Both the position numbers and the translations under genes were made by a program. 64,000 nucleotides of DNA from the IMG/VR virus record IMGVR_UViG_3300021067_000006, positions 1-64,000 of that record; one strand, given 5' to 3'. The stretch's first letter is position 1. Each line of letters starts with the position of its first letter. Positions 1 through 8,973 of this stretch are shown in pieces. A model generated the notes under the pieces. The model did not search any database, was not told where the DNA came from, and saw nothing but the letters and a program-made list of their open reading frames with translations. This DNA comes from a virus.

Positions 1-135
1 GCGCAGCTCATGCTCGGGGAGCAGCGTTCGGTGAAGCGGCGGACGATCGAGCCCGGGCTGTCGATGCGGCGGCGGGTCGTAGTCGTCGGAAACAGGCAGT
101 GGCTGGGCAAAAGAGGGATGAGAGGGGTTTGCCAT
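1..135 (-). CDS. Partial gene after the tail tube (tail chaperone position)
   Basis: The reading frame begins at ATG 135 (MANPSHPSFAQPLP...) and runs off the left edge, so only about 45 residues are visible. It is Pro/Arg/His-rich, with no domain I recognise. AGAGGGG lies just upstream of the start. In myoviruses the gene after the tail tube is usually a tail assembly chaperone, so that role is possible from position alone; nothing in the residues proves it. Confidence 0.5.
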   Translation of the reverse strand, partial: MANPSHPSFAQPLPVSDDYDPPPHRQPGLDRPPLHRTLLPEHELR

Positions 136-162
136 CACCCCTCTCTGCCACGCGCTCGGGCG

Positions 163-612
163 TTAGGGCAATGCGTTGATGTCGATGGGCGCTTCGCTGC
201 ACTTGAACGCGAGCTTGAGCTTGACGTAATCGGTGCGCGAACCCGACGTCGTGGGAATCGAACCCCAGTGCACGTCGCGATACGTCTTGATCACGGTGTC
301 GCCGTTCGCGAAAAACATCGTGCGCACGACGTTGAAAATGACGTCGGGGGTGCGGCGCATCGCCTTCGCTAGGATCGACTCGCGCAGCAAGAACGCGTTC
401 CCCTTGCTGACCTGAAACTCCATGTCGCCACCGAACCCGTTCACGATCTCATCGAACCGGTTCACGTTCTCGCCGAGGAATCCGTCCTCTTTGATCTCGA
501 GCGCGTCCTCGTCGTTGAAGCTCGAAATGGCCGTGATGTCGTTCACGACGACGCCACCCTGGATAATGCGGATCGAAATCTCTTGGCCTCGAATGCGAAG
601 GTCGTCGCTCAT
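163..612 (-). CDS. Tail tube protein
   Basis: 149 aa, small beta-rich protein starting MSDDLRIRGQ. It directly follows the tail sheath gene, with the sheath stop 2 nt upstream of its ATG, and it precedes the partial gene at the left edge. The size, the position after the sheath and the alternating polar/hydrophobic strands (EFQVSKGNAFLL, TDYVKLKLAFKC) fit the tube protein that polymerises inside a contractile sheath. I see no separate ribosome-binding site; translation is probably coupled to the sheath gene. The call rests on synteny and general character, not on a diagnostic motif. Confidence 0.65.
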   Translation of the reverse strand: MSDDLRIRGQEISIRIIQGGVVVNDITAISSFNDEDALEIKEDGFLGENVNRFDEIVNGFGGDMEFQVSKGNAFLLRESILAKAMRRTPDVIFNVVRTMFFANGDTVIKTYRDVHWGSIPTTSGSRTDYVKLKLAFKCSEAPIDINALP

Positions 613-616
613 GGGT

Positions 617-2848
617 TCACGCAGCCTCAGAGATAGTGGTGTTCACGCTCTCGCCGACCTCGGTGTCGAGCACAATGACGTCCATCGACGGCAGCATGCG
701 CACCTTGATCTTGATTCGGAACAGCCCCGCCGCGAGTGACGCAGGGGTGTTGCCGCTCTTCGCGTCCAACGAGTAATCGTCGATGCGCTGGTTCGCGTCG
801 TTGTTCGGCGACTTCAGACCTTCGAGAAAGGCCTTACACTCACCAAAGCACTCGGCTCGGCGCGCCTTCGTCGCGAGCTTTTTCGCGAACGCGTTCATCC
901 GCTGCGCGAGCGAGTCCTGCAGGAAGTACGCGAACCGCGTGCGCGCGATGTTTTTCAGGTTCGGCAGCAGCACCGGGTCGACGTTGACAACGCCCGACTG
1001 AATGATCGCGACGCCTTCGTCGATGCGCAACGCCGCGATACCGGCCGCCTTGAACGCGCGATAGTCCGACTGCGTCATCGCCTGCACGTCGGGGTTGCCG
1101 CGCTCGATGCCGAGCACGCCAGGCATCAGCGACGTGAGCTGCCCCGGGTTTTCTTCCGGGTTGATCTGCGACATCAGCGACGCGGCGAAGATGTCGAAGC
1201 CGACGTCGACGATGCCGTCGGCGGTGAAGCCGGCGCCGCCGGACACGCCACGCCGCGCAATCTCGGGGATGAACGTTTGCGCGCCGGGGAACGCGTACAC
1301 GACGCTCGACGATCGGTAACCGCCGACGCCCGGCTGCGTCGTGGTCGAGCGCGCCTGAGCTCGCGTCGTCGTACCGAGCGGCGGACGAATCACCGCGATG
1401 CGTCCAAACAGACCCTCGGCCGAAGCGGTCACCGCGTTCGACCTGAGCTGCGAGCGCACGATGTTGGACGAGCGCGCCGAGACGACGATGTTCGTCTCGC
1501 GCGCGACGCTGTTCGCGCTGCGCGTCGTCTCGAGCGCGGCGACGTAAGCCGCATCGATCGCCGCCTCGCTGAGCGCGGCCGAAAGCGGCAGCGCGTTTGT
1601 GACGCTGAACGCGTCCAGGTCGATCGGAAACGGCAGCACCGTGACCGTCGCCGTCGCCGTACCAGCGACCGTGCCGTCATCGAGCGCCGGCCGAACCTTC
1701 ACGGTGTACGGCCCTGCGTTCGCCGCGGTCACCGCGATCGTCTGCATCGTGACCCACTCGACCGCGCTGCCGTTGCGCACGCGCGTGCCCGCGGGGATGA
1801 GCCCGGCGGTGCCGAGCGCCGTCGTGCTGGCCACGCCCTCGGTGAAGCCGAACGCGTCGGCCGTCGTCGCGGTCGTCACGGTCAGCGTCGACGCCGGCGT
1901 TGCCGACAGCCGCAGCATACCGTCGTTGCGACGCTCGACGAACACGCCCGGCACGTCGGCCTGAATGACCGTGCGCGCCTCGGCGAAGGTCACCTTATCG
2001 ATGTTCGCGACGTCGCCCGTGCCATTCGCGACCGTCGTGTTCACGGCGAGCGCTGTGCCGACGAGCGCGCTCTGCGCGGTCACGCGCACGTTGCCGCTCG
2101 TGCCGCGCACGCGACCGTCGATGCGCATCGTCGTGCTCGTGAGCGACACCGCCGCGGTGTAGCCGAGCGCCGCGTTGATTCGCGAGATGACCTGAGCCTG
2201 CGACTGGTCGCCGGCGAGGAACGTCACGGTGATCGGACCGACCTGATTCTGCGTGTTCTCGTCGACGACGATCGTCATCGTCTCGCCGCCGACGAACGTC
2301 GTCGGGAACGTCTGCGCACCGCTCGTCTTCTGCGCGATGCCAGCGTCGAACGTCGCAGTCACCGGGCCCGCGCCAAGGTCGACGACGACCGTCTGCCCGG
2401 GCTCGAGATCCCACTCGAACCGATCGTTGCCGAGCTGACTCGGCCGGCGCGTGAACTGCACGGAGCCGACGCTCGTGTCGACGCGCGTCACGGTGAGACG
2501 ACGGAACCGCTTGTTGACGAGCGAGATGTGCCCGTTGCCGTTCCAGAATTCCGGCGCGAGCGCGCCGTCGGCGCGGCGAGCACGCGCGCAAGGGTTATTG
2601 CCGACGACGCCGTCGTACGTGTAGCCGAACGCGCCGAACGTCCCGCCGAGGTCGGTCGATGAGAGCACTTCGGTCGGAGTGAGAAACGGCCCGTCTTCGA
2701 ACTCGGCGACGAGTGAGACGAGCCCAGTGCCGACGCCAGTGACGGCGCCCGGCGGTTCGCGGTCGAGGATGACCACGCCCTCGATGGCGAGCAGCTCGGC
2801 CTGCCCAGGATCTGCGGTGTAGCGTCGAATGAAGCCTGCGCCTGCCAC
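617..2848 (-). CDS. Contractile tail sheath protein
   Basis: 743 aa. The N-terminus (AGAGFIRRYTADPGQAELLA) and C-terminus match phage tail sheath organisation. The C-terminal third carries the conserved sheath core: VNVDPVLLPNLKNIARTRFA followed by a helical end with DQRIDDYS-like and RIKIKVRMLPSMDVIVLD strands. The Thr/Ala/Val-rich middle is an inserted variable domain exposed on the sheath surface. The start is GTG at 2848, preceded by AGGAG at a 9-nt spacing, one of the few clear Shine-Dalgarno sites here, as expected for an abundant virion protein. The sheath contracts around the tube encoded just downstream. Confidence 0.85.
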   Translation of the reverse strand: MAGAGFIRRYTADPGQAELLAIEGVVILDREPPGAVTGVGTGLVSLVAEFEDGPFLTPTEVLSSTDLGGTFGAFGYTYDGVVGNNPCARARRADGALAPEFWNGNGHISLVNKRFRRLTVTRVDTSVGSVQFTRRPSQLGNDRFEWDLEPGQTVVVDLGAGPVTATFDAGIAQKTSGAQTFPTTFVGGETMTIVVDENTQNQVGPITVTFLAGDQSQAQVISRINAALGYTAAVSLTSTTMRIDGRVRGTSGNVRVTAQSALVGTALAVNTTVANGTGDVANIDKVTFAEARTVIQADVPGVFVERRNDGMLRLSATPASTLTVTTATTADAFGFTEGVASTTALGTAGLIPAGTRVRNGSAVEWVTMQTIAVTAANAGPYTVKVRPALDDGTVAGTATATVTVLPFPIDLDAFSVTNALPLSAALSEAAIDAAYVAALETTRSANSVARETNIVVSARSSNIVRSQLRSNAVTASAEGLFGRIAVIRPPLGTTTRAQARSTTTQPGVGGYRSSSVVYAFPGAQTFIPEIARRGVSGGAGFTADGIVDVGFDIFAASLMSQINPEENPGQLTSLMPGVLGIERGNPDVQAMTQSDYRAFKAAGIAALRIDEGVAIIQSGVVNVDPVLLPNLKNIARTRFAYFLQDSLAQRMNAFAKKLATKARRAECFGECKAFLEGLKSPNNDANQRIDDYSLDAKSGNTPASLAAGLFRIKIKVRMLPSMDVIVLDTEVGESVNTTISEAA

Positions 2849-2902
2849 GTCGTGCGCTCCTCTGTTGCGGGGTCCCGGTGGGGACGTGGTGACGATAGCA
2901 GG

Positions 2903-3637
2903 CTAGGCGAACGTGCTGTCGAACGTATCGTCGAAGACACGCTCACCAGGCTCGGGCGTCGGCTCGGGAACCACGACCGCAGCAACCTCGACCTCGACGG
3001 CCGGCACGACCTCGGTGAGCACCTCAGGCCGGAAGCGCGCGAGCCGTACCGGCGCGAGCTCGGCAACGCGCAGCGTGACCGTGAGCTGCGCGCGGCGCCG
3101 GTTGAGCGAGGCCTGCGCTTCGTCGATGAGCCGCGACTCGCCAAGCTCGAAGATGGCCGTGGCGTCGAAGTAGTCCGGCAACGAAAGCCGAAGCGGGTCC
3201 TGCAGCGCGACGCGCAGCCCGCCCACGATCGCGCGGCGCGTCGCCTGCTTGCCCGCGATGACCTCGATCGTGAAGGTCTCCACGTACTCGCCGAGCCGCA
3301 AGAGCGCGGTGCCCGGGCCGAGCTTCCCCTCGCTGCCGGCAGCCACCTCGAGTGGCCCGAGATCCGTGTTCTGCGTCGAGCCCGAGCCGGGGATGAACGC
3401 CACCGCGGGCAGGTTGAGGTCGGTGGGCGAATCCGGTTGGTACGGGTGAATGCTCGTGCGGTGCAACCGGAAGTGCCGCGCCGCTTCGTTGCGCGCCATC
3501 GTGCGCGAGAACGTAAGCAGCGAGATGAACTCCCGCAGGCGCGCGAGCGCGTACGTGCGCGCGTCTTTATCGGGCAACGCGCTCGTCACGAGCAACGGCT
3601 CGTACCCACGAGCGACGACGTCGGCGAGCGTCGTCAT
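2903..3637 (-). CDS. Unrecognised virion-region protein
   Basis: 244 aa starting MTTLADVVARGYEPLL at ATG 3637, which overlaps the upstream stop as ATGA. Longer upstream readings are shadow sequence. It has an internal FTIEVIAGKQATRR segment and an acidic Val/Pro-rich tail ending DDTFDSTFA. It lies between a head-completion-like gene and the sheath, where neck, tail-terminator or connector proteins usually sit. No family was recognised. Confidence 0.6.
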   Translation of the reverse strand: MTTLADVVARGYEPLLVTSALPDKDARTYALARLREFISLLTFSRTMARNEAARHFRLHRTSIHPYQPDSPTDLNLPAVAFIPGSGSTQNTDLGPLEVAAGSEGKLGPGTALLRLGEYVETFTIEVIAGKQATRRAIVGGLRVALQDPLRLSLPDYFDATAIFELGESRLIDEAQASLNRRRAQLTVTLRVAELAPVRLARFRPEVLTEVVPAVEVEVAAVVVPEPTPEPGERVFDDTFDSTFA

Positions 3638-4173
3638 GTGATGCGCCCGAGCTCGCGCGTGATCTCTTCGTCCATGATGGAGCCGATCCGTTTCTCGATG
3701 AGCTCGGCGAGGATGCCCTGCCCGGGGATGCCGTCGCGGTAGTGAATCCCGCGCTTTTTCATGCGCGAGATGATGGCCCACGCGAGCTGCCGCGCCATCA
3801 TCTCGCCGTGCGCCTGGAAGCCGTGCTTGCGCTGCTTGACCAGGCCCTTCCGAAAGATCCACTGCACGAGCGCGTCGAGCATCGCGCGACTCGCCTTCAC
3901 GTTCTCGGGGCGCACGCCGCCCTCGACGAACAGCGTGTGCGGCTCGTCGTTGTAAATCTCGCTGCCGCCCGCCACGCGACGCGCATTCCAACCGGCGCGA
4001 AAGACGCCGCGGTCGACCGGCTGCGGCGAACGCGCGGGGATGATCTCCGTTTTGATGACACGCACGCCGCGCAGCGCCGCGCTGTGCAGCCCGCGCTCGG
4101 CCGCTTTCACCATGTCTTTGTTCAGCGCGTCGAAGTGCTGCGCAGCCTCGGCCAGGGTGATGACGACCGCCAT
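3634..4173 (-). CDS. HK97 gp10-like neck/tail completion protein
   Basis: 179 aa. A helical N-terminus (HFDALNKDMVKAAERGLHSAAL) is followed by IPARSPQPVDRGVFRAGWNA and a YNDEPHTLFVEGG turn, the pattern of HK97 gp10-like and neck completion proteins in which a helix is followed by a GxFRxGW-like motif and a YaxxvExG-like motif. The ATG lies 3 nt after the upstream stop, and GAGGAAG inside the upstream gene can serve as its ribosome-binding site. Likely acts in head-tail joining or tail termination. Confidence 0.6.
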   Translation of the reverse strand: MAVVITLAEAAQHFDALNKDMVKAAERGLHSAALRGVRVIKTEIIPARSPQPVDRGVFRAGWNARRVAGGSEIYNDEPHTLFVEGGVRPENVKASRAMLDALVQWIFRKGLVKQRKHGFQAHGEMMARQLAWAIISRMKKRGIHYRDGIPGQGILAELIEKRIGSIMDEEITRELGRIT

Positions 4174-4176
4174 GGA

Positions 4177-4797
4177 TCAGACTTCCTCGACGTCCTCTTC
4201 GGTGATGCGCGACTCGCCCGCGCGCGTGAGCTCGTCGCTCGCCGCCTCAAGCGCGACCGTCCAGTACAGCGACCCCTCGCGGCGCGCCGGCTCGCCGAAC
4301 AGCCGAAAGCGGCGCCGATGCGTGAGCTGCCCGTCGCCGCGGTCGTCCTCGGCGATCTCCCAAAAAAAGTCGACGCGTTCGCTCGAGCGCGGCTCGAGCA
4401 GCGTGCCCGACACCGGTGTCGACCCGGGCGGCCGCGGCGCCCGCGCACCCTCGCTCGGGATGGTGAGACCCTTCAGGTTCTCGGCCGTGTACGCGCCGGC
4501 GCTGATCTGGTCGACGCGCAGCATCCCCTCAGGGAACATGCCCGCCGACCACGGCCTGAGCGCGATCGCTGACATGTCCGAGACGCGCGGCGTCGGCAAG
4601 AGCTCGACGCGCGCCAGCACGCTCTCATCGCCCTCCCCGCGCTCCTCGCCGGTCCACCGCGTCCACACCAAAAACACGCGCTGCGAGCGCAGGCCGAACC
4701 GCGTGTTGAGCTGCCGCAGCCGGTCGGCAACGCGGGTCAGCCGGTGAGCGACCGTCGTGCGCGGCTGGCCTGGACGGAGCGGCTTGGGATCGGGCAC
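4177..4797 (-). CDS. Virion-region protein, possible neck component
   Basis: 206 aa with GTG start at 4797. The N-terminal half is helical and basic (RLTRVADRLRQLNTRFGLRS) and the C-terminus is acidic (ITEEDVEEV). It includes ERVDFFWEIAEDDRGDG and LFGEPARREGSLYWTVALEA strands. It sits within the run of connector genes between capsid and sheath. I do not recognise the family; a neck or tail-completion role is inferred from position only. Confidence 0.6.
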   Translation of the reverse strand: MPDPKPLRPGQPRTTVAHRLTRVADRLRQLNTRFGLRSQRVFLVWTRWTGEERGEGDESVLARVELLPTPRVSDMSAIALRPWSAGMFPEGMLRVDQISAGAYTAENLKGLTIPSEGARAPRPPGSTPVSGTLLEPRSSERVDFFWEIAEDDRGDGQLTHRRRFRLFGEPARREGSLYWTVALEAASDELTRAGESRITEEDVEEV

Positions 4798-4801
4798 CCG
4801 C

Positions 4802-5017
4802 TCATTCTGACCCGAAGCCCGTCCGTGGGGGTGGGGGTATAAGCGGCCGGCGCGCGGACAGCGGGGGGGTGGTTGTCACTGCGCGCCGGCCTGACTCGAT
4901 GATGCCACCTTGCTCGGTGGGCACCTCGCTCGCGAACCACGGGGCGCACGGTTCGGTGTCTCGCTCGTCGTCGTCACGCATCCCGCTGTCGTGGCGCGAG
5001 CGCGGGGCAGCCGTCAA
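4802..5017 (-). CDS. Small hypothetical protein (TTG start)
   Basis: 71 aa, acidic then proline-rich (LIPPPPRTGFGSE). The TTG start at 5017 overlaps the upstream stop as TTGA, and it ends 4 nt before the next start, so it fits the overlapping gene chain. Composition is low in complexity and codon evidence is weak; it might be non-coding spacer. Confidence 0.4.
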   Translation of the reverse strand: MTAAPRSRHDSGMRDDDERDTEPCAPWFASEVPTEQGGIIESGRRAVTTTPPLSARRPLIPPPPRTGFGSE

Positions 5018-5406
5018 ACGACGCGCACGCTAAGCCCGCGCCCGCTCGTTCGCTTGTCGAACGGGTTGCGGATCACGCCGAGCAGGTTGCAGAGCGAATC
5101 GACCCAGTAGTCGTAACGCTTCGTGAGCTCGCGCTGCTCGTTGCCGTTGACCGAAATCTCGCCGAGCTGCGCTACCGCGAGCAGCTCGTGATTGTTGACC
5201 GACTGTTCCTCGATGGAGTCGAGGATCTGCAGCTGCCGACGAAGCTCGGGGAGCGCCGCCTCGAGTACGCGGTTCATCGCACCTTCGATGATGAACTGCG
5301 TCTCGACCGCAGCCGGTACGCCGAGAGTGAACGTCGCAGCTTCCTGCACGTTCAGGTAACCGGTGTGGTGCCGGACCTTCACCTTTTCCGCGTCGGTCAG
5401 CGGCAT
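5014..5406 (-). CDS. Conserved-looking virion-region protein
   Basis: 130 aa starting MPLTDAEKVKVRHHTGYLNV. It is mainly helical (AMNRVLEAALPELRRQLQIL), with a C-terminal RYDYWVDSLCNLLGVIRNPFD segment. The H-H-x-G-Y-L start resembles head-to-tail connector proteins of contractile phages, but I cannot assign a named family. The ATG at 5406 lies 4 nt after the upstream gene. Confidence 0.6.
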   Translation of the reverse strand: MPLTDAEKVKVRHHTGYLNVQEAATFTLGVPAAVETQFIIEGAMNRVLEAALPELRRQLQILDSIEEQSVNNHELLAVAQLGEISVNGNEQRELTKRYDYWVDSLCNLLGVIRNPFDKRTSGRGLSVRVV

Positions 5407-5410
5407 GCGA

Positions 5411-5602
5411 CTACCCGAACACGACGTCGTCGCGCCGTCGGCCCTTCGCTTTCGCGTACGTGGTTCGGATGCGCGTGACGCCGGCGGCGCGCATCAGATC
5501 GGCAGCGAGTCCCCACAGGAAGTTTTCGAGCGCGACGCGGGTGCCGTGCTCCGCTTGCTCGCGCTCGAACTGCACGATCGTCGCCTGGCGCAGCGGCTTC
5601 AT
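5411..5602 (-). CDS. Small virion-region protein
   Basis: 63 aa starting MKPLRQATIVQFEREQ. The ATG at 5602 overlaps the upstream stop as ATGA, which decides this start over a more distant in-frame ATG. Helical with a basic C-terminus (YAKAKGRRRDDVVFG). It is part of the connector run between capsid and tail genes. No function recognised. Confidence 0.55.
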   Translation of the reverse strand: MKPLRQATIVQFEREQAEHGTRVALENFLWGLAADLMRAAGVTRIRTTYAKAKGRRRDDVVFG

Positions 5603-5859
5603 CCCACCCGCTCCGGCCAACACCACTTACCCCGCGCGTGGTCGCTTCCTGCGGGTTCGTCAGTTCGCTCACATCGAGCGAGATCAAACTGCCCTGTTTT
5701 ATAGAACACGTGGAGAGACACGGTACCGTCGTCGTTCAGCCCCGTGATGATAGCGGCCTGCACCGTCGGCGGATACTTCCCATCGCGGTCGCCGAGATTC
5801 GTGTAGTGCACGACGCGGCCGATGCTCGGGCGTTGCACGGGAACCGGACGCTCGGTCAC
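5599..5859 (-). CDS. Small beta-rich protein
   Basis: 86 aa with GTG start at 5859, overlapping the upstream stop as GTGA. It contains SIGRVVHYTNLG...YPPTVQAAIITGLNDDGTVSLHVF, a pattern seen in many small phage SH3-like proteins that begin with a VxY motif and bind or decorate particles. The exact role is unknown; it lies in the neck region. Confidence 0.55.
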   Translation of the reverse strand: MTERPVPVQRPSIGRVVHYTNLGDRDGKYPPTVQAAIITGLNDDGTVSLHVFYKTGQFDLARCERTDEPAGSDHARGKWCWPERVG

Positions 5860-6239
5860 GACGCGTCCCCCTCGTACGGCTCGAGCTTGATGCCCTGCTG
5901 CTTGAGCCGCCCGATGTCGTAGTTGTGATCGTCGATGATCTTACCCTCGTGAAAACGGGCGCGCGTGCCGCTCACATCCGAAGCCTGACCACCGCGGGTG
6001 ATGATGTACTGCTTCGGGCGCGGCGCCGCGGCGAGCTCGCCTTCGTCGACCGCGCTGCCCGCGGTGTATGCCGGACCGATCGCCGGCACCGTGCTCGTCG
6101 TGACTGGCGTGTTCGTGTCCTTCGCTTCGGGAATCGGCTCGAGCGCGTCGAGTCCCGGGCCCGACACTTCGACGTGCTCGTTCGGCTTGCTGCTACCCGA
6201 CATCACGCTCGGATGCTGTGCGTTTCGTCCTGCTCGCAT
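5856..6239 (-). CDS. Hypothetical protein after the capsid gene
   Basis: 127 aa starting MRAGRNAQHPSVMSG. GGAG lies 9 nt before the ATG, supporting this start. The middle is low-complexity Pro/Ala/Thr, and the C-terminus (GKIIDDHNYDIGRLKQQGIKL) has a YDIxxLKxxGIxL pattern seen in phage head-tail joining proteins. It is the first gene downstream of the major capsid gene. Confidence 0.55.
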   Translation of the reverse strand: MRAGRNAQHPSVMSGSSKPNEHVEVSGPGLDALEPIPEAKDTNTPVTTSTVPAIGPAYTAGSAVDEGELAAAPRPKQYIITRGGQASDVSGTRARFHEGKIIDDHNYDIGRLKQQGIKLEPYEGDAS

Positions 6240-6341
6240 TTGCTTCGGCTCCTGAAAGAGAGGGGTTTCAGAAGTCAGGGCCCGACGGACACGCCGAGCC
6301 CTGACTCACCGAAGCATGTTGCCAGCCGAACGCGGACGAGG

Positions 6342-7736
6342 CTAGCCGCTGAGCGCGTGCTCGATGATGACGGCGCGCTTGAAGCGCTCGGGTCCGCCGC
6401 TCACGACGTCGCTCGGCACCGCGAACGCCGTCGTGATCGACCAGCTCGACGACACGATGTCCTGCAACCGGTTGAGCGGCGCGCGGAGGATGAGCCGCAC
6501 GTGCTCCGTCTGCACCTCGAGTCCGGCGTTGACGACCTGGAAATCACCGACCTTTCCGGTGATGCCGGCCTCGGTCACGTAGTTGCTCTCGTCGAGGTAC
6601 TTCTCGACCAGCGCGCCGCGGCCCGTGACCAGGATGCGACCGATACCGACGCCGCTCTCGTTCGTCGTCTCCGCGCCGATGTCCTCGGAGTACGCGGCCA
6701 TCGTGCCCGTCGTCGTGCGCGGCCCTGAGTTGCTCGCGTCCGGCGTTTCGTTGTTCAGGAAGAACGAGAGACCTGCGATCGACCCGATGAATGCGTCCTG
6801 GAAAACGCCGTCGGGCATCGAGGTGTTGAGCCGCTGAATGATCGGGTCGGTGAAAATCTGCGCGTTGCCGTCGGTCGAAATGTGCGCGTGATACGTGCCG
6901 TCTTCGTGCGGGGGAACGTTGTTCTTCCGCAAGTAACTCGTCGCCGCGATGGCGTCCTGCAGCTGGAACACGTCGCTCATTCCGAGCGCGTCGACGCTGA
7001 GCCCGCCGCCCGAGCGGATGATCTTCGGGCGCGCGCTCGACAGCACCGGCGCGCGCACCGCGACGATTGCGCCGACCGCAGCGCTGAGCATCAGCGTGCC
7101 CGGGCCGAACGGATCGTCGGGATTGTCGAGGTCGTAGCCGATGACGTTGCGCGTGATCGCGGTCGCGCCGCTCTGAATCGTGATCGACAGCGGCGTGTTC
7201 GAGCTCACGAGCGACGGCCGCACATTGGTGCCCTTGACCACGACGTCGGTGAAGCCGTTCACGCTCGCGACGCGGATCGCGGTGTCGGCTGCCGCGGTCG
7301 CCGCGATGAGGTTCGTGTGCCCGCTCAGGTACTCGCGATGCAGGATGTTTCGTGGGATGCGGTTCAACGACATGCCCGCCTGCAGCCCGAGCTGATGAAT
7401 GTTTCGCAGGAACAGGTTGACGTTCGCCACCGCCGCCGTCGGCATGTGCGTGTCGATGGTGCCGGCGTACCGCGCGAGCCGCGCGACCCACTGCTCGTAA
7501 GACACCGTCTGCGGCTGCGGATCGGTGCCCGGCTGTAACGGCTTCGTGATCGCGGGCAGCAAGCCCGGCCGAGTCATGAAAATCTCGGTGCCGGTGTTGG
7601 CTTCCCATTCCTCCTGCACCGCTTCGCTGCGATACAGAAGTTGCGGGTAGAGGCCGTCATGGAAGGCGCGCTCCATAAGGCCCTGCTGCACGACGTTGAG
7701 AACTGACGACGGTACGCCGAGCACTAGTTGTGTCAT
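6342..7736 (-). CDS. Major capsid protein
   Basis: 464 aa, likely the shell subunit. It follows the scaffold gene, has a strong AGGAG site 9 nt before the ATG, and sits under its own promoter-like sequence at 7879-7908. Features include an N-terminal FHDGLYPQLLYRSEAVQEEW arm, YHAHISTDGNAQIFTD and FQDAFIGSIAGLSFFLNNET, reminiscent of N4-gp56/HK97-fold capsids in which a statement-like H-x-D segment precedes the A-domain. The size is typical. The family assignment is inference from residues plus gene order (portal, MuF, scaffold, capsid). Confidence 0.75.
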   Translation of the reverse strand: MTQLVLGVPSSVLNVVQQGLMERAFHDGLYPQLLYRSEAVQEEWEANTGTEIFMTRPGLLPAITKPLQPGTDPQPQTVSYEQWVARLARYAGTIDTHMPTAAVANVNLFLRNIHQLGLQAGMSLNRIPRNILHREYLSGHTNLIAATAAADTAIRVASVNGFTDVVVKGTNVRPSLVSSNTPLSITIQSGATAITRNVIGYDLDNPDDPFGPGTLMLSAAVGAIVAVRAPVLSSARPKIIRSGGGLSVDALGMSDVFQLQDAIAATSYLRKNNVPPHEDGTYHAHISTDGNAQIFTDPIIQRLNTSMPDGVFQDAFIGSIAGLSFFLNNETPDASNSGPRTTTGTMAAYSEDIGAETTNESGVGIGRILVTGRGALVEKYLDESNYVTEAGITGKVGDFQVVNAGLEVQTEHVRLILRAPLNRLQDIVSSSWSITTAFAVPSDVVSGGPERFKRAVIIEHALSG

Positions 7737-7988
7737 CGGGGGTGGCTCCTAAACGCGCGGTGCGCGCGACGTTGAACGGGGATGTCGCGTCCCTCAGTTC
7801 CGTCGGCAGGAGCCGCCCTGTTTCTGTCCGCGCGGGCGGTGCGCGGGGGTGCCTCGGTGAACCGTTGGGGGTTGCCGGAGGTTAGCGCGTCACTCTCGCG
7901 CAATGCAACGCGAGCGCGAGGCTGCGCGACTCAAACGGCGCTCGCACAGATGCGAGAAGCTCGACGCGCAGCCTCGCCCTCGGCGAGC
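7737..7988 (-). other. Long leader between scaffold and capsid genes
   Basis: About 250 bases without a gene between the scaffold stop and the capsid ATG. It holds a promoter candidate (listed separately), GC-rich short inverted repeats such as GCGCGCACCGCGCGT, and the capsid AGGAG site near 7747. This is the longest intergenic stretch in the window; a long 5' leader suits a highly expressed capsid gene. Confidence 0.5.
7879..7908 (-). promoter_or_regulatory. Putative capsid promoter
   Basis: Read on the minus strand: TTGCAT, 18 nt, TAACCT. Both hexamers resemble a sigma-70 class promoter, and the hexamer TAACCT is like the -10 elements seen before other genes here. The predicted start near 7872 would give a leader of about 135 nt before the capsid ATG. 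Confidence 0.4.
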
Positions 7989-8897
7989 TCACCAGGGCTT
8001 GAGGCCCTGCTTTTTCACGTGGGCATTCAGCTCGGAACGCGACATCGAATTCGCCTGCCCGGGCCGTGCCGTCTTGCCGCTTTCGGTCGTTCCCGGGTTG
8101 CGGCCCGCCGGGCGCGGCGGGTTCGCCACGCTCGGCCGTCGCGCGGGAACGGTGCCCGGGCGCGCGCCGACGGGCACGCGCGGCTTTGGTGCCGGCGGTG
8201 CCGGCGGAGTCTTGGGTTTGCCCATGTCGTCTCCGTCTCCGGTGCCGCTATCGTCGGCAGCTCGCGCGGCAGCCGGCGCGAACTCCGGGTTGTCGCGAAC
8301 GAAGTCGCGGAACCACTTCGTGATCTGCGCGTCGCCGAGCTTGCGCTGTTCGTCTTTCGTGAGGCTCACGACGTGACGGCGGAACGCATCGACTGCGCCT
8401 TCGATGAGCACCGGTTTCGCCGCGACGAACTGCGACGCCACCGAGCGGATCTTGAAGCCCTGCCGCTCGCTCGCGAGCGACTGCTGCGCTGAGTCGCGCT
8501 CCTGCTTGAGCCGCGCGATCTCGGTGTCGCGCTCAGCGATATCCTGCTTGAGCCGCTCGATCTCGCTCATCTCCGAGCGCTTGCGGTCCTCGGCCTCTTT
8601 CCGCAGGCGCTCGGCTTCCTCGATCTTCGCCTTGCGGTCGGCGCGGATGCGCTCGATTTCCTTCTCGTCGTCAGTGCCGTACTCGTCGCGCAGCAGGCGC
8701 TTGCGCTCGGCCGCGCGCGCCTCGGCCTTCGCCTTGCTCACGGCCTCGTCGCTGAGCGGCGCCCCGCCGCGCCCGACCACACGGCGCTGTTGTTGCTGCG
8801 CTGGCGGGTCTTGCTGCGGCGGGTCGCCGGTCTCTTCGTCGTCCTGCTGCGCGTCTTCGAGCTGTTGCTGGTCGGGTTGAAGGTCGTCGTCAGGCAT
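7989..8897 (-). CDS. Capsid scaffolding protein
   Basis: 302 aa. Acidic Gln-rich N-terminus, a long charged coiled coil (roughly residues 50-150, with RERLRKEAEDRKRSE-type heptads), then a helical segment (AKPVLIEGAVDAFRRHVVSL), and a Pro/Arg-rich basic C-terminus ending SELNAHVKKQGLKPW. This arrangement and its place directly before the major capsid gene are typical of phage scaffolds, which guide procapsid assembly and are then removed. No protease motif is visible in it. Confidence 0.75.
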   Translation of the reverse strand: MPDDDLQPDQQQLEDAQQDDEETGDPPQQDPPAQQQQRRVVGRGGAPLSDEAVSKAKAEARAAERKRLLRDEYGTDDEKEIERIRADRKAKIEEAERLRKEAEDRKRSEMSEIERLKQDIAERDTEIARLKQERDSAQQSLASERQGFKIRSVASQFVAAKPVLIEGAVDAFRRHVVSLTKDEQRKLGDAQITKWFRDFVRDNPEFAPAAARAADDSGTGDGDDMGKPKTPPAPPAPKPRVPVGARPGTVPARRPSVANPPRPAGRNPGTTESGKTARPGQANSMSRSELNAHVKKQGLKPW

Positions 8898-8973
8898 CGG
8901 GGAGAGGGTCCTTTAGCAGAGGGGAGCCCCGATGCCGCCCGACGCAACATGCTCGAGAGGCGACAGGGCCCGA

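Noticed and set aside
1277-2662. Long plus-strand open frame opposite the tail sheath gene
   Set aside because: Arg/Asp/His-rich with no protein-like pattern; a shadow of the GC-rich sheath gene.
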